Below, piece by piece: positions 60,159-64,000 of a stretch of DNA of 64,000 nucleotides. Source of the DNA: Dialister sp900541485 (GTDB lineage: Bacteria > Bacillota > Negativicutes > Veillonellales > Dialisteraceae); assembly GCA_965119665.1 (NCBI GenBank), contig OZ221974.1, positions 744,001 through 808,000 on the forward strand, given 5' to 3'. Numbering within the stretch: the first letter of the stretch is position 1; each line of letters starts with the position of its first letter. The position numbers and the translations under genes were made by a program. Under the pieces are notes generated by a model that saw only the letters and a list, made by a program, of their open reading frames with translations, had not been told where the DNA came from and did no database searches.

Positions 60159-60911
60159 TCATTTTAGTTTTTTCTTCATAAATTCGAAAGCAATTCCCTC
60201 CATATCTTCTGCACTTAACGAATCCAGGATTGATACGGCTCCATAGTGATTCAAATAAGTATCGCAGCACTGTCTGAACAAAGGTGTACTTGCATTTCCG
60301 CTTTCTTCCTGTATTCGTTTTAATGCCGTAAGAAGTCCCTTGACAACTGTTTTGTTCATACTCATAGATTGATCGAACAAATCCTTTTGTATTTGCTGTG
60401 CAGAGAATAAAACTTCCGTCAAGTGATACGGATTGCTCCTTTCTCTTTCCTCGTCATATGTTAAATATCCGGACCACCATAAGCGTGATATGGCATTATA
60501 GTAGCAAAGTGAAGATCTGCCTTCCGTCGCGAAAAATCTTTGATTCAAGCGAACTGTCCCGTCACCTTTTTTCCACCGTTTCAACACATAATCTTTGTAT
60601 GTAATATGGCAAAGAGCCGACCACAGCATAGGGTCTGAAGCTAAAAGCGGAGTAACTTTATCTTTATATGCACCGTAAAGCAATCTGACATTATACAAAT
60701 CGTTCTTATTTTTTGTTTCGTCATCATCGCCCGTATATATCAGTTCCACCTTCGGTACAACAATTGATGATGTTTTAAAGTACTCATCCAAGCCTGCATC
60801 GGCAAAATACTCTTTCAGCCAAGATTCTTCACTGTAGTAATTCTCCTGATTATTTATCAAGTCTTTTTTGAGGAGTTTATATGCATCCTTAGTAAAATAA
60901 ATTAAATTCAT
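60159..60911 (-). CDS. DUF6339-like protein in accessory cluster
   Basis: 250 residues from the ATG at 60911, which overlaps the stop of the preceding gene (ATGA) and has GAGGAGG 10 nt upstream. Resembles the DUF6339 family (tentative): N-terminal FTKDAYKLLKKDL, central DPMLWSALCHITYKDYVLKRW and RLNQRFFATEGRSSLCYYNA, and C-terminal LNHYGAVSILDSLSAEDMEG. No catalytic motif I can name. Last gene of a coupled series with a GHKL ATPase. Confidence 0.8.
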   Translation of the reverse strand: MNLIYFTKDAYKLLKKDLINNQENYYSEESWLKEYFADAGLDEYFKTSSIVVPKVELIYTGDDDETKNKNDLYNVRLLYGAYKDKVTPLLASDPMLWSALCHITYKDYVLKRWKKGDGTVRLNQRFFATEGRSSLCYYNAISRLWWSGYLTYDEERERSNPYHLTEVLFSAQQIQKDLFDQSMSMNKTVVKGLLTALKRIQEESGNASTPLFRQCCDTYLNHYGAVSILDSLSAEDMEGIAFEFMKKKLK

Positions 60912-61852
60912 AAGGTCGGATCCTCCTCTCTGATTGTAGACCATTCTTCCATTTTCTGCTTCAGATTATTAAGCGAATCTCTCACCACATCACCTAACAA
61001 TATATTGGCAATTTCGTAGTCCGACATATGATTCTCCGACAAATCCCCTATTTCTTTTTTTGCAAGCGCATCATATATAGAATCTGCCCATACAGTTCCC
61101 TTACATTGTGTAACCGGTTCCCCGTCTTCTCTCACTGTAGTCTCTTCTGCGCGCAGCTTTCCCACAGCCTCGGTAATTGCAGGAAGAATCACTGAGGCTT
61201 GAATAAATCTCTCTACGTCTTTTTTTAAGTATTTGCTCTTCATCATTGTTGCATAAATTCTATATTCATCATCAGGAAGAGTAATGACAATATAGTCTGT
61301 AAGATCCGGGTTCCCTTCCGTTATTTCCGCAAAATTCACACTCATGACATCGGTATTTCTATCTCCTCGAACCTGTACTATACCTGACATATTTTTTTCA
61401 AGTATCGTGTTCAGCTTGATTTTTATTCCCGGTTCATTTGCAAGAACATCCCCTTTTCTGATTTTAAACTCCATATCCCCGAAATAATTCGAATTAAACT
61501 CGGAAAGTCTGAAATTATTCAAATCCTTGGCAGCAACAATCATAGCCTGCAAATCGATGCTGTCTGCAACATTTCTTTTTGAAATACGTATCACCGTAGA
61601 TCCCGAAGGATTAAGATTATACATTTTTCGCAAAGATGTTCTGTAACAAGTCAGCCTGAGAATTACTTTCGCATCGCCGGAAGCAATTGTTTGAACAAGT
61701 CCGTCACAATTAATCCGACTCTCGACTTCGATTACAATTTCCGATCCGTCATCCTTATGAGAAAGAACTTTTATTGCAAATCGGCTGCCGGGGTAATCTC
61801 CGGTGTATTCATTTAAAACCGGATGCGGATATTCAATTGCTTTATTTCTCAT
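60908..61852 (-). CDS. Unknown protein in GHKL accessory cluster
   Basis: 314 residues, not recognised. Mixed alpha/beta; the first part (about 1-185) is beta-rich with GDYPGSRFAIKVLSHKDDGS, the rest helical (FIQASVILPAITEAVGKLRA near 216). No nuclease or helicase motif seen. Overlaps the GHKL ATPase gene upstream by 11 nt and the DUF6339-like gene downstream by 4 nt, so the three proteins are probably made together. Confidence 0.8.
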   Translation of the reverse strand: MRNKAIEYPHPVLNEYTGDYPGSRFAIKVLSHKDDGSEIVIEVESRINCDGLVQTIASGDAKVILRLTCYRTSLRKMYNLNPSGSTVIRISKRNVADSIDLQAMIVAAKDLNNFRLSEFNSNYFGDMEFKIRKGDVLANEPGIKIKLNTILEKNMSGIVQVRGDRNTDVMSVNFAEITEGNPDLTDYIVITLPDDEYRIYATMMKSKYLKKDVERFIQASVILPAITEAVGKLRAEETTVREDGEPVTQCKGTVWADSIYDALAKKEIGDLSENHMSDYEIANILLGDVVRDSLNNLKQKMEEWSTIREEDPTL

Positions 61853-63797
61853 CCGATGTCACCTCCGTTGTGAATATAGGTATTACTGCCATAATCTCAT
61901 TATTTTCAAATTCGATATAGAAATTGTTTCCGCCTTTCCGAATCGAGACGGGGCCTATCTTTTCACCGCGGACTTCCGTTAACGGGTTCCCCTCCATCTT
62001 CACATTTTTAATGTTCACGGCATCTTGTTTACCGTCGTCTCTCCCTGCATAAAACCGAATATATACTCTGTCATAATCCTTCGGTGCATTGATAAACATA
62101 CGATATTTATTTCCGGCCATATAGAATATTCTGTAATCGGAAAAACTGAGAGAAGAAATCTTAACTTTTCCTGCTCCCGGGGATACACCTTTTTCCCCTG
62201 TACCCGAAGGAGTTACAACCGGAATTTTATTGTTTTGTCTCTTCTTTCTTTTTCTCTTTCCTGCCTTTATCCCCGATTGTTGTATTTTCGAGCCTTCGTT
62301 TGAAGATGCGCTTTCATATTGATTATTATAAAGAACTTTTCCGTCATATAAAGATATTTCTCTGATTTTCAGGTCCGTAAGCAGTCCGTCTGTACCTTCC
62401 CCGGATACTCCTGCGGAATCATCCGGAAGATAGTTTCCTATTCCGGCATCCATGCTATCGGTTATATCATTCCATTCAAATTCATCTAAAGCTTTCTTAA
62501 CCGCTTTATTAATCTTTCTGATATATGTTCCCGCCTTTTTTCTCAGGTCTTCATTACCAACAATATTTTTCGCTTTCCACTCCGTATGTTGCGGAGGTTC
62601 CGCCGCACGAAGAGTTTTACTGAGCTTCATTTCTCCGATATCATTGACAATTATCACAACAGAACAATGAGGCAATGATTCCTTTGTAGTATTTATCAAC
62701 ATTCCTGTAGAGCGAAATCTTGACAGAGCCGCCAAATAACAGTCATCATACCTGACATAAATACTGAGATCGTCTTTTTCTGCTATACTTGCCGTCTGAA
62801 GCTCTCCTTCGGTTACCGTTTCATAAATTTGACGAGTCCATTTTAATTCCTCGATGCCCTCAAACTCTTTCTTAAGAAGCTCCTCAAGACATTGCTTTGA
62901 AATCGTGTACTGTTTTGTCGGGGACTCTATTTTCACCTCGAGTTTCCCATCCTTTATCGCAAGTATAAAATTTTTAAGAACAGCAACCGCAATGTTTTTT
63001 TCCCAGTCTTTATATTCCTCAGCTTTAAAACCGAATATTGCAACATCTGTTCCCGTTTCGGTTCTGTTAAATTCACCGGCTTGCGCAAGATCACATTTAT
63101 CTTCCGGAAATATTGGTCTTCCCGTATATTCATTTTCCAAATAGAGATATTTTCCTGACGGAACTGTCCGCACTTTCTGGCCTTTATACACTTTATGTGT
63201 CGTCACAAGATGTGTCACTCCTTGGAAGGCACGCCCGCCATCTTTTGCCAGCGTATTATAGAAAACCATACCAAGTCCGGAGTATGCAAACGGAGCATTT
63301 TTTCCTATACCGAATGAACCTCCGCTGCTCTGATTCTGTTTGATGGAAATCCCTTCTGTATTCACAAGCGAATCCCAATAGGATTGCTCTCCCGGGGTCG
63401 ATTTCACTCCTGTCAGCCCGGTAGTGTTATAATCACTCATTCTCAGCACAGGAATTTTTTCTTTTTTCAAATGCTTTGAAACTGAATCCAGGAAATCAAT
63501 AGTATCCTGAGTCCTCTGCGGATATACTTCCCAAAAATCATAAGCTCCTTTAATTGCCTGTTCAAACTCCTTAAACATGTCGAAAGAATCTTTTTCAAGC
63601 TCAAACAGCTTAAACTCTACTTTGACAGGTTCTTCTGCAGGAACGTCGCCGTCTCGTGCATCCAGAGAATTTTGACAAACCTCACGTGCAAGACCGTCCA
63701 TAATTCCGGCTCCTTTAAACATGGTGATTGCCGCATTATTGCTGCCACTCACACTGGCTGTTCCAAGCAGTGGGAAATCCCAACATATTTTACCCAT
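61842..63797 (-). CDS. GHKL-type ATPase, large (accessory cluster)
   Basis: 651 residues. N-terminal ATP-binding region with a Bergerat-like order: AREVCQNSLDA (Glu39, Asn43, Asp46; N box), MSDYNTTGLTG (Asp122, Gly127; G1), and SGGSFGIGKNAPF (158-170; lid and G2), as in MutL/Hsp90-like proteins. A central region (about 270-440) is followed by a basic, low-complexity linker (KAGKRKRKKRQNNK near 510) and a C-terminal beta-rich domain (about 545-645). AAGGAG ribosome site. Bacterial MutL/MORC-like ATPases occur in restriction-modification islands; that role here is inferred. Confidence 0.85.
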   Translation of the reverse strand: MGKICWDFPLLGTASVSGSNNAAITMFKGAGIMDGLAREVCQNSLDARDGDVPAEEPVKVEFKLFELEKDSFDMFKEFEQAIKGAYDFWEVYPQRTQDTIDFLDSVSKHLKKEKIPVLRMSDYNTTGLTGVKSTPGEQSYWDSLVNTEGISIKQNQSSGGSFGIGKNAPFAYSGLGMVFYNTLAKDGGRAFQGVTHLVTTHKVYKGQKVRTVPSGKYLYLENEYTGRPIFPEDKCDLAQAGEFNRTETGTDVAIFGFKAEEYKDWEKNIAVAVLKNFILAIKDGKLEVKIESPTKQYTISKQCLEELLKKEFEGIEELKWTRQIYETVTEGELQTASIAEKDDLSIYVRYDDCYLAALSRFRSTGMLINTTKESLPHCSVVIIVNDIGEMKLSKTLRAAEPPQHTEWKAKNIVGNEDLRKKAGTYIRKINKAVKKALDEFEWNDITDSMDAGIGNYLPDDSAGVSGEGTDGLLTDLKIREISLYDGKVLYNNQYESASSNEGSKIQQSGIKAGKRKRKKRQNNKIPVVTPSGTGEKGVSPGAGKVKISSLSFSDYRIFYMAGNKYRMFINAPKDYDRVYIRFYAGRDDGKQDAVNIKNVKMEGNPLTEVRGEKIGPVSIRKGGNNFYIEFENNEIMAVIPIFTTEVTSDEK

Positions 63798-63810
63798 AGC
63801 AGTTACTCCT

Positions 63811-64000
63811 TATTTCAATGTAAATCGTTCTTCTTTTGCATCAATTCCCAGGAAACGATTTTTTGTGTTTTTTAACTCCTTTTCCAAGGCGGAAAAGATT
63901 TGCTTTATATCCCGATCCGTGTACTCATAACTTGCTTTACTCGAGCAATTTCCCAAAAGTCGCATCATTTCAAGAATCTTGTTTGTACGCGCTTCCGCAA
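63811..64000 (-). CDS. 3' end of a further gene of the accessory cluster
   Basis: The minus-strand frame is open from the window edge to a TAA at 63811. The last 62 residues read as a helical end: EARTNKILEMMRLLGNCSSK, then ASYEYTDRDIKQIFSALEKE. The ATPase gene starts 13 nt below, so they form one operon. The family cannot be named from this fragment. Confidence 0.75.

Overview
The window looks like a chromosomal segment of an anaerobic diderm Firmicute of the class Negativicutes, most likely Veillonellaceae and Dialister-like; the genus is my inference. Reasons: Firmicute-style gene order (ylxM-ffh-rpsP-khpA-ylqD-rimM-trmD; sepF-proC-ylmH-divIVA; rpmH-rnpA-yidD-yidC-jag) and strong AGGAGG-type ribosome sites occur next to genes that suit a periplasm (lipoprotein MsrAB, TlpA and CcdA) and many biotin-dependent Na+-decarboxylase beta subunits. 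Nearly all genes lie on the minus strand. I saw no rRNA or tRNA gene, CRISPR array or complete insertion sequence.

Layout. 1-890: 3' part of a TctA-type permease. 977-6267: translation and SRP operon running from ylxM down to yebC, from a perfect TTGACA-17-TATAAT promoter. 6359-9951: peptidase, alanine racemase, DNA polymerase IV. 10085-11673: flavodoxin, an ArsR regulator and a decayed ABC ATPase. 11749-15600: divIVA, ylmH, proC, two consecutive sepF genes and yggS. 15775-17158: an orphan TrpX-like binding protein behind a T-box leader with two T-box/terminator modules. 17265-20298: TAXI-TRAP transporter. 20463-21836: M18 aminopeptidase. 21934-23664: a Na+-decarboxylase beta subunit with two small membrane proteins. 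23759-26156: msrAB, tlpA, ccdA.

26359-36239 is the most striking region. A unit of about 3.4 kb occurs three times in tandem: a DASS (SLC13-like) anion transporter, a 41-residue single-span peptide and a 374-residue OadB/MmdB-like Na+ pump subunit, closed by the same terminator. Perfect CATAG-N4-CTATG palindromes precede the units. No alpha (carboxyltransferase) or biotin-carrier subunit is in the window. A different ion transporter follows at 38847 on the plus strand.

40440-48302: nitroreductase and the complete F-type ATP synthase operon, whose c subunit has a two-carboxylate pattern. 48391-50626: wecB and a WecA/TagO-type transferase. 50627-51602: a gene-free stretch with repeats and a possible small RNA. 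51603-54476: csoR-copA, where copA carries an in-frame CopZ-like domain with its own ribosome site. 54690-57362: jag, yidC, yidD, rnpA, rpmH. 57601-60103: amino-acid permease, PuuD-like amidohydrolase and a small conserved protein. 60159-64000: an accessory cluster with a GHKL-type ATPase and proteins of unknown function, cut by the window end.

The sodium theme is my reading: Na+-pumping decarboxylase subunits, dicarboxylate-type transporters and an ATP synthase that may use Na+ would fit an organism living on decarboxylation of small organic acids such as succinate. The ATP synthase ion and the transporter substrates cannot be settled from sequence alone.
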